Assembly (NCBI GenBank): GCA_030998015.1
Contig: JARWMV010000249.1
Span: 682,001-746,000 of the forward strand
Length of the DNA stretch: 64,000 nucleotides
Direction: 5' to 3'
Origin: Ceratorhiza oryzae-sativae
Lineage: Eukaryota; Basidiomycota; Agaricomycetes; Cantharellales; Ceratobasidiaceae
Part shown: positions 34,564 to 46,119 of the stretch, one piece after another
How positions within the stretch are numbered: the first letter of the stretch is position 1
How the letters are laid out: every line of letters starts with the position of its first letter
Notes under the pieces: generated by a model
Told to the model about the DNA's origin: nothing
What the model saw: only the letters and a program-made list of their open reading frames with translations
Databases searched by the model: none
Position numbers and translations under genes: made by a program

Positions 34564-35982
34564 CTAGATGAGGATTCTCGAGCTGGCAAAGTGGATCCCG
34601 AGACTCTTGTTCAGCATCTGGTTCTCGCGCGCTCGGGTGATCGCGACAAGCACGGCAACAAAGGACAATAGTGAACTGAAATATCCCGACAAAGTCCTTC
34701 CAGTGACGATCTTTGGCCATTCGCGCCAGAACTTGGACGTAATTAATTTCCGAATCCATAAAATGATAGGTAAAAGGGATAGTGGTTTGTGTGACAGATT
34801 CGGCACATCAGGGCTGTCCAACGTGACAGGTCCGAGCGGACGCGCGTCAATAAATCGTAAAGCCACGGGAGAACGACAGCCTGGACAAGGGGGAGCTGAT
34901 GTCCGAAGCGTAGCGAGCAGAGAATGGGATTGATGGACAGCCGTTGAGTCCGAATAGTGGATGGTGAGTGTCGGGGATGAGGTCTCGCCGTCTGCGGGTC
35001 GGATATCCGTTGTTCGTTTCAGCTTGGGTGTTAGGTAATTAAAGCCAGCCGCTTGCAGGATGATGCTAGCACGAATAAAGAGTTGTTCCAGACTTCGGGG
35101 GGCTAATTGGGAACTTAGGTCATCTTGCAGCGTCACTGGGTTTCCGTACGAGTTGCGAGATTGTTGTAGGTATGCTGCATGCCAACGAAGAAAACATGTT
35201 CGGTGCGTCAGGTGCTTCTGAGGGGCGATTGTGCAAAAAGCCTCGAGTGGACCTGTGCTATTTGATATTCTCTCCCCACCATCAGCATCTATTGTATGGC
35301 TCGACGTTGACATGGTTTCCGCCGATCCTGAGCAAATTAAGCACTCGTCTTCGTCTTCCTCGCCTGCGTTCCGGGCTAGAACAACCCCGTCGCCACGGAC
35401 GATGACTTCTCCGATGCGCATGTTGGCAAGGTCTTTTCGAATTTGTTCTGTGAGCTTGACTCGACGTCGACGAACGTAGTACAGGATACCAGCTCGTTGG
35501 GTCTCATGAGCCAAGGAGAGTAAAGCTGCCATGACAATGAGAATGCGCCAACTGAGTCGGGCCCCGTCTTTGAGGCGAGGAAAGTTCACGGGCACCGTGG
35601 GTTGCATATGCATCGGAAGAAGTGAAAATCGTTGGATGCCGTTGAAGAGGAGGAATGCAGTCTAGTAGAAATCGAATGAGTGATATTTGGCATTTCTAGG
35701 TGGAATGATGGATACACTTACCACAACGTCGACTTTGCCTATTGTGCCTTGTTCCTCTTCACTCATACCCGAACCCCGGCGGTGGAGCCAATCCCACATA
35801 TTCCTCCAAATCCCGGGCGTGGGATCATCTTGCTCAATCGAGAGTTCAGCTTCAGTCGGGACGTCGGCCTCGAAGCTGCTAGATCCAAGGTTCGTTCGAG
35901 CTCTCGCACTTCCGTCGACCCAACAATAGACCGAATACGCTAGCAGTGCAAATCTGATAGAGGCCTTGGTTGTTGATGCCAT
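34564..35982 (-). CDS. Multi-pass membrane protein with a split RING-H2-like motif (putative E3 ligase)
   Basis: Two exons (35982-35722, 35661-34564) join in phase to 452 residues. Hydrophobic segments lie near residues 9-20 (RFALLAYSVYCWV), about 126-145 (ILIVMAALLSLAHETQ), and near the C-terminus (LLPIILWIRKL and YFSSLLSFVAVLVAITR). Between them is a cytosolic-type domain with putative zinc ligands: ECLIC, then after about 40 residues FCTIAPQKHLTHRTC, then after a long spacer of about 115 residues PPCPGCRSP. The order C-x2-C, C-x6-H-x2-H-x2-C, C-x2-C is that of a RING-H2 with large insertions. The role in membrane-linked ubiquitination is inferred. It is divergent from the UBC7-type E2, the starts being 265 bp apart, and GAGATTC heptamer repeats at about 36,003-36,025 lie in the shared promoter. 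Confidence 0.68.
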
Positions 35983-36246
35983 TGGGCAATCTGTAGGTGT
36001 GAGATTCGAGATTCGAGATTAGAAATTAGAATATAGCAGCCAGCGAGCCAAGCATGCCCTGTTAGCCGCGTGGTGGTTGCGCGGTGGCAAGAGGCGAACT
36101 ATCACGTGCGTGTGAAGCCCCTAAACTCGACCCCGACGACCACAAGATAACACTTTGTTTCTTATCAAGCAAGTCTTCAGATAACCCTAGTTTAATTACC
36201 CCAACTGATCTGGTTGATCATATGTTAGGTACAGCTTCTTGTTACG
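35983..36246. promoter_or_regulatory. Shared divergent promoter of the RING-like and UBC7-type genes
   Basis: 264 bp between two opposed start codons. It contains a short tandem GAGATTC array (about 36,003-36,025) and a TATCACGTGCG element near 36,100. The arrangement allows co-regulation of the two ubiquitin-pathway genes, but the sequence alone does not show that it happens. Confidence 0.45.
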
Positions 36247-37204
36247 ATGAACAAAAAGTCTCAAAGTGCCACGGCACTCCGCCGCCTCATGTAGGTGCAG
36301 GCACATCTAATTTTGCGTTTTTCTGATGTGAACGGGATTGCACAGGACAGAGTATAAGCAACTCACGACAAATGGGTCTCCGGACAGCATGTTTACAGCA
36401 GGTACGCCTATTCCTCCTTTTGCCTATTCGCTATTCGACCACGTTGCATGTTATCGACCTGACCCTGCTTCCCTCACCTCTCTGTGCAGGACCCGTCTCG
36501 GAGGACAATTTTTTCGAATGGGAGGCACTCATCAACGGGCCGAAAGATACTCCTTATGTCAGTTTTGCCAGATTGTGTACGTGTGGGTACGCCGTCGCTG
36601 ACTTGGATCCACGAAGGAAGGGGGCGTCTTTTTGGCCAAGTTAGAGTTTGTGAGTGGTGTGTTCCTATTCTCACGGCTGTAGGACAGGATGGAACTGATA
36701 GGTGTGTTCGTTGTGCAGCCTAATGATTATCCGTTGAATCCGTTCAAGATGCGGTTCGATCCACCGCTGCTTCACCCAAATGGTCCGCAGCAAGCTTGTT
36801 CTTATCTCGAAGCTTGGCTGACATGGTCCCATTTAGTCTACGCTGACGGGAACGTGTGCATCTCAATATTGCATTCCCCTGGGGACGACCCGAACATGTA
36901 TGAACTCGCCTCGGAACGATGGAGTCCGGTCCAGAGCGTGGAAAAAGTCCTGCTGAGTGTGATATCGATGCTTGCTGGTATGTACACCGGATCAAATAGG
37001 GGGAAGCACTGAAAAACTCGCGTGTGCTATCCTGATAGAACCCAATCTCGAGAGTGGCGCAAACGTTGATTGCTGCAAGCTCTACCGTGAAAACAAGGCT
37101 GTGTGTCGTTTTCTCACCCCCTCTTGCGACATTTTTGCTAAAAGGCTGTCTAGGAGTTTGAACGCCAGGTCAGGGCTTCCGTGAGGGAATTGCTGGGTCT
37201 CTGA
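36247..37204 (+). CDS. UBC7: Ubiquitin-conjugating enzyme E2, UBC7/UBE2G2 type
   Basis: Seven or so exons join in phase to 172 residues. UBC7 is the E2 of ER-associated degradation. The N-terminus is [20 protein letters not shown], the E2 core begins [20 protein letters not shown], and the HPN motif is at residues 86-88 (PPLLHPN). The catalytic Cys is residue 96 in [18 protein letters not shown]. The acidic loop insertion after the active site ([14 protein letters not shown]) distinguishes the UBC7/UBE2G group from smaller E2s. The C-terminal helices read [18 protein letters not shown]. Introns are short, except possibly the one at about 36,976-37,050. It sits divergent to a membrane RING-like gene and just upstream of an RBR ligase. 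Confidence 0.93.
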
Positions 37205-37523
37205 GACTGTCATGTATCATTAGGAGATTGCGATATAGAGCCAGCGTTACCGTATGAATGCCGTTACATGTTACCTAAACACGAACCCTGGATATCCCGG
37301 CGAGGTTGACCGGACAACGACCAACTCTAATTTAGTTGGTGCAGCCACGGCGTCCTCCATTCAACTACCACCTTCATTAGGACACCGAGAAGCTAGCACT
37401 AGCAACTGATGGCAAAATCTCGGCTTGGCCAATTACTCGCAGATTAACCGAAGGCTACTACCGTTTCGTGTCCGTTCAAACACCCCTATCCCATAAAGGG
37501 AACCATTCCCAAATCTGACACCT

Positions 37524-40263
37524 ATGGATTGTGACGACGGAGTGGTTCTCATATCTTCATCTCCCGAACCCGAAGAACATGTAACTCTACGTGGCAAAAA
37601 GGGGAAATCTCGCGCCACAAACTACTTGCACGTTGATCTTACAGCTGGCGCCAACGTAGCCACTAGTATCGACGTAGACGATGATCTCAATGGTCATGAA
37701 GATGATCGCTGTGGCTTTTTGAAAGGCCGTTCCCGCTTGGAATCGCAGCCACGAGCAAGCGGTTCCGGCGCTCAGCCGGAAGAGACGGAATTAGAGCCAC
37801 AACTTCCAGAGATCCAGTCGAGCGAACGATTGTCCAAGTACTAAATGTTATACCGAATGTCGACCCGGTCCATCTGCGCAAACTTGCTCTTTCGTTTGGG
37901 CCCCAAAACGAGGGAGTTGATGTATGTATATTGGTTAGCTTGCTCCTCCATTTAATCACGTCTTCCTCGCAGGTTGGCACCAGTATCATATCTCAGCTAC
38001 TCGAAAACCCGGACTACCCGAAAATCGAGCCCATGAAACGCAAGGGTAGCGGGGAAGATGGCGGCTCGAACAAACGTCCCCGGGTGGATTATCTGGCGGA
38101 AGGTCGTGTGGCGCCTAAGGAGATCAGCTACTTGAATTTCGCTCTGGTAAGTCGCACCCCGTGCATTCTGGTGCGCCCCCTCATCCTTTCTCACAGGACC
38201 ATTTACTACGAGTCGATTTTCCGCAAATACCCAAAGATTAGTGAGTTTGTTCATTTCTTGTTTCGCTCGTTTGCTTTTGAGCGCCTCGACCTCCAGTGTA
38301 AAGAAATCATTTTTCAAACATCAATCACTCTACGCCCCAACTTATTTCGCCCTTCGGGCTGACTTGGAAGCTGGTGACAAATTCGTGGTCAAGAAGACAA
38401 CGAGCCGGTCAGAAGCTTCACGCGGTAAACGCAAAGTGTTGCCGGAGAACCCGGACTTTGAGATGGAGCGCAGGTGGCTACTGGAACGCCTTGGTATACG
38501 ATGCCCAATACTTCCTAGGCGCCCTCTAATCCTATATTCTAGATGAGGAAGAGACAAAGAAAGCAGAAGAGGCCGAATTGGCAGAGTGCGAGAAGAATGG
38601 GACTGGGGTCGAATGTGGATGCTGTTTTGGAGATTTTCCATTTGTGAGGTTTCATCTGAACGAGTAACTCGCTACTGACGCTCAATGATACAGTCATGGA
38701 TGGTCCAATGCCCCGACGCCCATTTGTTCTGCCGGGGCTGCGCTCGCCGGTCGGCGGAGGAATGTATTGGGAACCGCAAGACAAATTTGCTTTGCATGGA
38801 TCAGTCTGACTGCAAGCTTCCGTTTTCGGAGAGCGAGATACAGCGGTTCTTACCCGCCAAGACATTTGAGCTATGGCATAGGATTAAACAAGAACAGGAG
38901 CTCGAGCTTGTGTGTCCACGTTTTGCATCCGTGCTTATTCAGCTCTAAGCTTGGACGATTACAGGCTCAAATACCGGGACTGGAGAGCTGCCCGTTTTGC
39001 TCCTACGCAGTTGTCATTGAAAATGAGCAGGAGCGATTATTCAGGTGCGAGAACTCGCAGTGCGGCGTTGTGAGTTGCCGGGAGTGCAAGAAGGAGGTAA
39101 AGCAAGTTTGGAAAAAGTTTCATCTGGAGTGGCGTTGATAAGATTTCCCTCAGGATCATTTACCAAAGACATGCAAGGGTAAGTTGTGAGATCGAGATTC
39201 CAGTGGTTGGCCTAAGCTCTAGGTTTGTAGAGGTGGAACAGGACAAGGTTCTGGATGCGAGACATGCCGTGGAGGAAGCTATGAGTACGTCATTCCTGTC
39301 GGTTTTCATCCATTTCTCTTCTCAGTTACGCTTGATAGGTAAAGCACTTATGCGAAACTGCCCGAAATGTGGTCAAAGTATGGCACTCCCATCGCCCTAT
39401 TGCAATATCCAGTCCTTACGTTCCGCCATAAGGCTTCATTAAGGAAACGGGCTGCAACAAAATGACTTGTCCTAAGTGCCGTTCGCTTTCGTGTTATGTC
39501 TGTAGAAAGGTGATCAATGGATACGACCATTTTGACCAGGTCAGTGTCATTCTAAATGTTCGGAAGTAATATCTAACTTTAATTTTATGCTTTGAAGACT
39601 CCTCAGGGTGCGCCTCGAACCGCCGCAAATTCATCGAAGGTATGTCGGAATGCTCGAACCATAATTCAGTCGCTTGATTGTTTTGGCACAGTGCCCGCTC
39701 TGGGATTCGGTCGAGTCGAGACATGCCGACGAGGTAAGATCCACATTCTATCTACCCACACGGTTAACTCATTTTACGTTCTATTCTACCAGGTCAAGAG
39801 GGCAGCAGAAGCCGCACAGGAAGAATACCGACGCCTCCATCCCGAACTCGGGCAAGAGGACCTTGCGGTTGATCTACCGGTTGCACCGCCCCCTCCGCCA
39901 GCTCCCGGCGTTCCAGGACTTGTTATGCCAGGGTTTGGCCCTGGGCCACCGCAGTATGCGCATTTTGCGCCTATGCTTCCGCCACATCACCCGGTGCTAC
40001 CTCTACCAGGCCCCAATCCTGGTGCCGCAGTACAGCAAGGGAGATATTATGGTGGAATGCTCAACCCGCAGCGCGTGTGGGAAGAGTTACAAGCGAACAG
40101 GCAGAATGAAAGACAGAGGCTGAGGCAAGCTGCGCTCGAGCGAGAGCAAGAGCGGCTTCGGGCTGCGGCTGAGCAAGCTCGGGCTATTAGGGCTGTTCAG
40201 TTGGCGCGTGTACTACCTCCAGCACCTGTTCCGCCTCCTCGAAGGGCTGCTCGACGTCGCTAG
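37524..40263 (+). CDS. RBR-type E3 ubiquitin ligase (TRIAD3/RNF216-like)
   Basis: About twelve exons. The acidic, disordered N-terminus ([20 protein letters not shown]) contains an [10 protein letters not shown] stretch that looks like a SUMO-interaction motif. Then a helical region ([20 protein letters not shown]) and a basic patch precede the RBR. RING1 shows [30 protein letters not shown] and [23 protein letters not shown] shows [39 protein letters not shown] and HLPKTC. RING2 shows [28 protein letters not shown] and HFDQ. The C-terminus is Pro-rich then a charged Arg/Glu/Gln helix. This layout matches RNF216-type RBR ligases. The frame joint near 37,740-37,820 needs a further intron that was not pinned down. 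Confidence 0.87.
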
Positions 40264-40705
40264 GCGCGGGTGGTTGCGTCGCCGGATATTCTGTCTTTGA
40301 ATGAGTTGGGTGCTGTAGTTCTGTGGAGTAGTGGTGGGATGATAACCTCGACTTTCAAATGTGCTTGTGGTACTGTCTTTTCATTTTTTAGGATCCAAAT
40401 TATATGCGTTATGTTCGGTATAAAATTAGGGATTCAACGACCCACGTGGTTCTGCTTAACTGTTAGTTTGTATACCACGCTTGCGAAGGGATTTACTTGG
40501 TTTCCTCTCGCCAAAGTTCCGCATTACCCAGTATGGGTTTGTATGGGATAGAAACAATGAGTAGGACGAGCGACAGGGGTTGAATTTATCACACCAGCAT
40601 TAGGCTGTCTTGCGGTTACACCCAGAAATTTTATTGCCGTCGTGGACCACAGGAGACTACATGTTACCCATCGAATTTTCAGAAAGCCATATTGTCTACT
40701 GTTTG

Positions 40706-42476
40706 CTATAGAAGGGACGAAAGCCGACGAGACAAAACGGAAGACACTGCATCTGGCCCAAAACGAGCTGATATACTTCTCTCAGTTTCCGCCACACCTT
40801 GAATAACTTGAATGTATAGATTGAGAAGGTCAAGTCCTTCCTGGAAGGTATCTGTGGTACGGTAATCCACACGGTGTAGTTTGGGCCAGAGCGAGGTCAG
40901 AAATCTGAATTGATTACAAAGTGAGAACGGATCCAACCAAATACAACTTCCAACTCTCACCGCGCGACCCTACTAGGCGACCTGATCATTATTCCCTTCT
41001 CCAACACGCGAGTGATTTCTATTCTCTCCAAAGGGCTTATGCTAGGTATACCAAGTTCAGGGGTTGAGCTCGAGAAATCGATCCTTTGGACGGAGAGAGT
41101 TTCAAGCAAGGGGAATTGGCTAAACTGGATTAGGTGGCTCAGTGTAAGGCCTTGGTGTGGCATTTTCAAGCTTTTTAGCCTGTGGAGAGGCTGAAGCCCT
41201 TTGCCAATTGAGGTATTATTAGCGTGAAAATGGTGGAGCTCTAAATGGGTGATTGGTAGTTGCAATAACGAAGTCCACTCTGTGCTGCTAAAGTCTATCG
41301 AGAGAGATCTCCTGCCAGGCTCCCCGTCCAGCTTTAAAAACCAAAGCTTTGGACAATTCCTGGATATCGTAGACAGGTGCAGCCCAAGTGTTGGCTCTTC
41401 GAAGAGCCCGTCAGGATGGGCCATCGAAGAATCGATGATGAGCTTTTGAAGGTCTTTTGTGAGTTCAGGGGTTTCTAGTACCGCTAGAAAATCCTCTAAC
41501 GCGCAAGAAGAAATTCGTAGCTGATACAGCGATGGAAAGGAGCCAGGAGATAGCGATGTCGACCTGAATACCTGTGGCATGGCACCGTTTGGGCTTGTAA
41601 TTTGCCCAATAACTAGCTCGTTGAGCAGGGGCAATCGCGATATTATTACCAGCGACTCAGCAGTGACAAAGCATCCGAGAATTGAAAGAGCGTTTAGTTG
41701 CTGAAAGCTCCGGAGATGTTCATAGACTACCGGAAGTAATATCAACTGATCGATGGCGCTATCATCATTTGCATCATCTTCGTCTGAGCCAATTAGACTG
41801 AAGTTATGTTCAAAGCGCTTCAGAGTGCGGCATTTCAGAGCCACGAGAGCAATAACTGGCGCGACAAGTGTGAGAGGTGTTCTAAGCTGTGTTCCACCAG
41901 CACGAGCTGCTAAGCCTTGCAAACCCGGAGATAGAAATACAGAGAGCCAAGCCAGTAGTTCTTTAGATTCGAATTTACCAGCAAACCCCAACGTCTTGAG
42001 GTTTGGGAGTACAGTCCCAAGCTGAGCTCGATGAACAAGAGATGACCAAGTCAAGATAGTGAACGGTATGGCTCGACTGTTGTCGAAGTCCCATTGTTTT
42101 GATATAGTGAGGTGGTTGACAAATTGACCATAGAGGTTGAAGCGCTCCGAATTTTGTAGAGAGAATGCGGGAAATGTGACTGTTATGGTTGACTGAATGT
42201 GTGTGTGGATGAGGTTGCAAACAATATGGTTTCTAGACTTACGTTTCTGGATTGATTCGTCTGAACCGCAACTCTAGGAGACAAAAGCATAAGTAGACCC
42301 TGGACACTCTTCAAAGTATTCCATATTCGAGAAATGGCAACGGAGAATGCTGAATGCGATGTGCGTGCTATCAAAGTTCTTTCGTTGTTTGTGGAATGAT
42401 CGCAAATGAGACCAAGAACTTCAGGGGTGCTAAAAACGGAGTGTGCGTTGGTGGCCATGGTTGTGGGAGTGGACAA
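40706..42476 (-). CDS. F-box-like / leucine-rich repeat protein
   Basis: Three exons on the minus strand (about 42476-42242, about 42180-40979, about 40922-40706), roughly 550 residues. The N-terminal SVFSTPEVLGLICDHSTNNE followed by RTSHSAFSVAISRIWNTLKS is the F-box-like part. The central exon is irregular LRRs (LSILGCFVTAESLVIISRLP, LYQLRISSCALEDFLAVLET, ITHLELHHFHANNTSIGKGL). The last exon, FLTSLWPKLHRVDYRTTDTF, aligns in position and style with the last exon of the gene at 17.1-18.7 kb, so the two are members of one expanded family. The start may be the second Met at 42,458. A role as an SCF adaptor is inferred from the family. Confidence 0.75.
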
Positions 42477-42900
42477 ACTGTGTGGTGTTTGGTTGTGTGA
42501 TGGCTAATGTAAGCAAACAGCTTCGTGAGACTTGTCTTTGACCTGAGGATTGTATTTGATCCAATACATAGAAGCTGCCTATATGCAGAGATTGCATATA
42601 GAACCACTAGGTACTGGTCAAATTTATCGCTTCATATATAGAAATCCAGTCTTCGAAACTACCTGACCTGGCCACCTCTGTACAAGCGTATCTCGGTCAA
42701 AAGCTGGAAGTCCTAGTAGCATGCACTAGAAGCTCAGCACCTGAGTATGCTTTTCAGCACTCACTAGGTCTCAAGTAGTTCAGGCTACCAGCGCTACTAG
42801 GGTCTAATGAGCACAAGAAAGCGTTTTTAGACGTGTGGGGCCACTTTGCTAGCTAGATTTTTGGTTTTTGCCTGAGATGGCGTAAATCTGTATATGTATA

Positions 42901-43105
42901 CAGCGGTCAGCAAAATGATTGACCCATGTGACTCAATGGCTGGCATACCCAGAGCACAACTAGGAACATAGCCATGGATGTACAAATGGTCTAGTAGAGA
43001 TATGTACACTATATATATAGAACGAAAAACAAGTACACAAATACATACGTGAATCGCCGAGAAAAAGCTGGAAAAGTAACAGAGAGTGGGTCAATCATTT
43101 TGCTG
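42901..43105. mobile_element. Tc1/mariner-like MITE, 205 bp
   Basis: Terminal inverted repeats are visible. The left end CAGCGGTCAGCAAAATGATT continues into GACCCA; the right end, read in reverse complement, is CAGCAAAATGATTGACCCAC. The element is flanked by TA on both sides (GTATA before, TTA after), as expected for Tc1/mariner target duplication. It has no coding capacity. The left end has a 7-nt extra CAGCGGT relative to the right. The rest of 42,477-43,307 is the upstream region of the F-box-like gene and spacer. Confidence 0.75.
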
Positions 43106-43307
43106 TTAATCATGAAATCGCCACTATATTCTAAGTGGTGTTTGTCTCCCACTCATCGAGCAGAATGCTTAGCCCTACCTTATCACATCACTAGACTGAA
43201 AATTCTTCCGGGCATCGTTGAAGCCGCTTTCCCGATCTTCGTATCTATTCCAGAGTTCATGATTCAACTTGGGCTAAGAAAATTACTTATTTATGAGAAA
43301 TGAGCCA

Positions 43308-44317
43308 CTAATCTCGTAGCGGCAAACTGTACCGCATAGGCAATGATGGTGAGACAAAGTTACCTGAGAGAAATGGCTGGCTAGCAAATGGTAACCCAGG
43401 GCGGTGGCACACATCCTTTTTGGGAAACGAGGGTGTTAAAAAAAAAACGTGGGTATTGATTACAATGCATACATGGCCACTCCGCCCATCAGTTTCCCTC
43501 GCTCGCAGCACAGCACTAACCTCACGTCGAACCACCTGTTGTACCATTTCACTAGTACCGAGCTGTTGTTTCTCCACAAAGGATACGCGATGATTGGTCG
43601 ATTCCATGCGCCTGTCGACCAGATCGGTGAGTCGCTCAAGGTCTGTTCGTGACCGCGAAATAGCAGAGGTGGCGATTAGTCCGTGCATGAACTGGCGGAA
43701 TTGATTAGTGTGCTAGAGATGTACCCAGCGAGAACAATCTCACGCAGAACATAACAATGCGGTCAAGTGTCTCTTCCTTTCTTGTCTGCAGCCGCCGCTT
43801 GACCTCGTCCTGGCAAGCGAACTTGGCAATGAGAGACTCGTCTCGTAAACCCTGTAGCTCATCGCTAGCATCTGTCAGATACCTTGAGATTCAGGTAGGC
43901 GTTTAGCTAGGAATATAACGCTGATGGATGCACCTTACGCGTTGAGATCTTCTAGGAGTGAGAGACATTCTTCGGTTACTGCATTCGGACCGCTAGCCGC
44001 GAGAGTGGTGAACTTGTCTGCAATGGCATTGGCATACTCCTGAATCCTACTAGCTTGCTCTCGTGCATTTTCGTCGTTTTCTGCGGGCGCCTGGAGAACA
44101 TCAGGCTGTCGTTCGCATTCAGCCTGACACCAAACCAGATAGGAAGCCAGATAAATACCTTTAGAGAAGCGGCCCACTCGCGAAGCGCACGAGCAAGGTT
44201 GGCGGTGGCTGGGATGTTCACTAGGTCTGTGGCTTCGTTTGCGAGCAGACGACTTCCTCCTCGAAAGATGCGGCGACGGAGTGGGTTAGGATTGAGTGCG
44301 ACAGTTGCAGTTTCCAT
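43308..44317 (-). CDS. Small all-helical protein, MLKL/HeLo-like N-terminal bundle (copy 1)
   Basis: Four exons (44317-44159, 44105-43939, 43882-43744, 43691-43308) join in phase to 282 residues. The N-terminus is METATVALNPNPLRRRIFRG, then the motif DLVNIPATANLARALREWAA shared by all three copies. Helical segments follow: NAREQASRIQEYANAIADKF, VTEECLSLLEDLNAYLTDAS, FACQDEVKRRLQTRKEETLD and a C-terminal coiled coil FMHGLIATSAISRSRTDLER. The pattern of amphipathic helices with an 'R.E.....LD..' fourth helix resembles the MLKL_NTD/HeLo-like bundles of fungal cell-death proteins and NLR adaptors. That assignment is an inference from pattern. The last ~40 codons after KDVCH may instead be intron or UTR. 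No kinase or NTPase domain is attached. Confidence 0.6.
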
Positions 44318-46119
44318 CGTAGGTGTAGAGGCGGGTCGGTGTGTGAGGCGTGGGACGCGGCGGACAGACAGTCTAGATGCCAACAAGACAAGGGAGACAA
44401 AGCAGGAAACAGAACATAGGCGCGCCGCGCGACAGCACTCGCATAGCATCGGTGGCTGTGGTCTTGAGCGTGGCGTGGCTACACATTCTCTGAAGCACAC
44501 TAGGCATAGTCATCGTCGTGGTTTTCGGCCGGAGCTAGGCGATTGGCACAGACCCTGAAGGCTATGCTCTTCAACACACCGAAATCGACCACCCTGCATT
44601 ATTGATACAGCACATTTCTGTAGCATCGTTGATAATGCCGTCGTCATAGCTATATTGAAATTTATTTATATGGTACTCTTTCGCTTACTGAACCATTCTC
44701 GCTCGACCTGTGACCACCAGAAACCCAAACGATCGGTTGAGAGGTGAGGGAACCTTAATTCCTCGTCGCATTCATGCTTTATAAATTATAGTCACAACAA
44801 GGCCCTAACATAACGCCCGAAAAGCAACGAGTTTAATAGGCTTTCAATATTTCAGCTTGATGGGACTACGTGCGGGAATACCCAGACGCGCCCAAAAACG
44901 ACATGCGTGCAGATTCGGGTTTTGCAACGTACGAAGGCCTGTCACATCTGGAGAAGAACTAACATGTTATATTAACAAACAAGTATTAAGTTCCATTTGT
45001 AGATCAAAAGGAGCAGAGCATCGTGCCATAACCATGGACCCGAAAAGCACCCAAGGCAAAACACCGACCAGACGACGGACCTAGGAGGTGTATCAACATT
45101 TCCTCACACTCGGACCAGTCTGGCCCTCAAGCCAGGCCTATTCTTTCCTTGGCTCTTTTTGATATTGAGCGTGATCCAAACCTATTCCAAACTCGTTTTG
45201 TATTCCGTTCTTTGGCAGCTGCTGGGGCACTTGTCAGATACACCAAACCCTGGTGGCAGAAGAAAGCGAGTTGAGAATCGCCCTGTTTCATTCATCCTAT
45301 CATCGGACAGTAACTTCCTATCTTCGAAGCACCTTGGTTACGATACATGTTTACCCATCATTCTCGGTCGCGTTACCCGATGGCCGCTCTCAAGATACCC
45401 GGTGAGCGCCAAATTCAGATGTCAACACGCACGGTTGAACCCCTAACGGCGGCCATGCTGGGTGATCACCGGGGTTTACAGACAGCGGTCGAAATGATAA
45501 TGGATCAAATGATGAACAGTCGACTTCGAAATACTAATCGGTGCCACCGTAGGGGTACAAAGTGCTGGATCTTAATCATAAAAGCGGGCATCAGGCAAAC
45601 AACCAAGGACTTGGGTACTCTACCTGTCCACGGCCTAAAATTGGTCAGGTAAGAACACGAAGCCAAGCTTTCCCGGTTGACAGTATTGGTTAGTCGGTCG
45701 AATCTCCCCGGCATCGGTATCAAATTCGGCGATACGATAGAGGTCGAATCCATCCACGGAAAATAGCACCTAATGTTCCGCCCAGACACAGAGCCAATCA
45801 CCGATAGCCTTGCTTGCTCCAAAAACTGTTGGTACCTGCTCGGGGAACACCAAATGCCGGGGTGGGATTGGTTGTAAACATATTCTTGAACTTGCCTCCA
45901 ACCCCCATGCAGGCTCGTTTACTCTATTTAAGTCTTCGCCAGCTCTAAATAGGCATGAGTGGAACCCTTAAAATGCTTGGTGGTTTGGATCACATTTTGG
46001 CTGACTCCTCAATCCTGAGTGACAACTGTAGCAGTCCGAAGTTCATCTTTCTACCTAGAAATCCTCGACGAAGGGCAAAAGTAGTCTTATATAATTCACA
46101 AAATACAGATCGCCTATTC
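44318..46119. other. Spacer with a decayed coding fragment
   Basis: About 1.8 kb. On the minus strand about 45,830-45,650 a coding-like frame reads VPTVFGASKAIGDWLCVWAE, a TAG stop, then VLFSVDGFDLYRIAEFDTDA and YCQPGKLGFVFLPDQF. The interrupting stop suggests a remnant of a beta-propeller-like or F-box-associated protein. Plus-strand ORFs in the same area are shadows. Nothing else was recognised. Confidence 0.35.
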
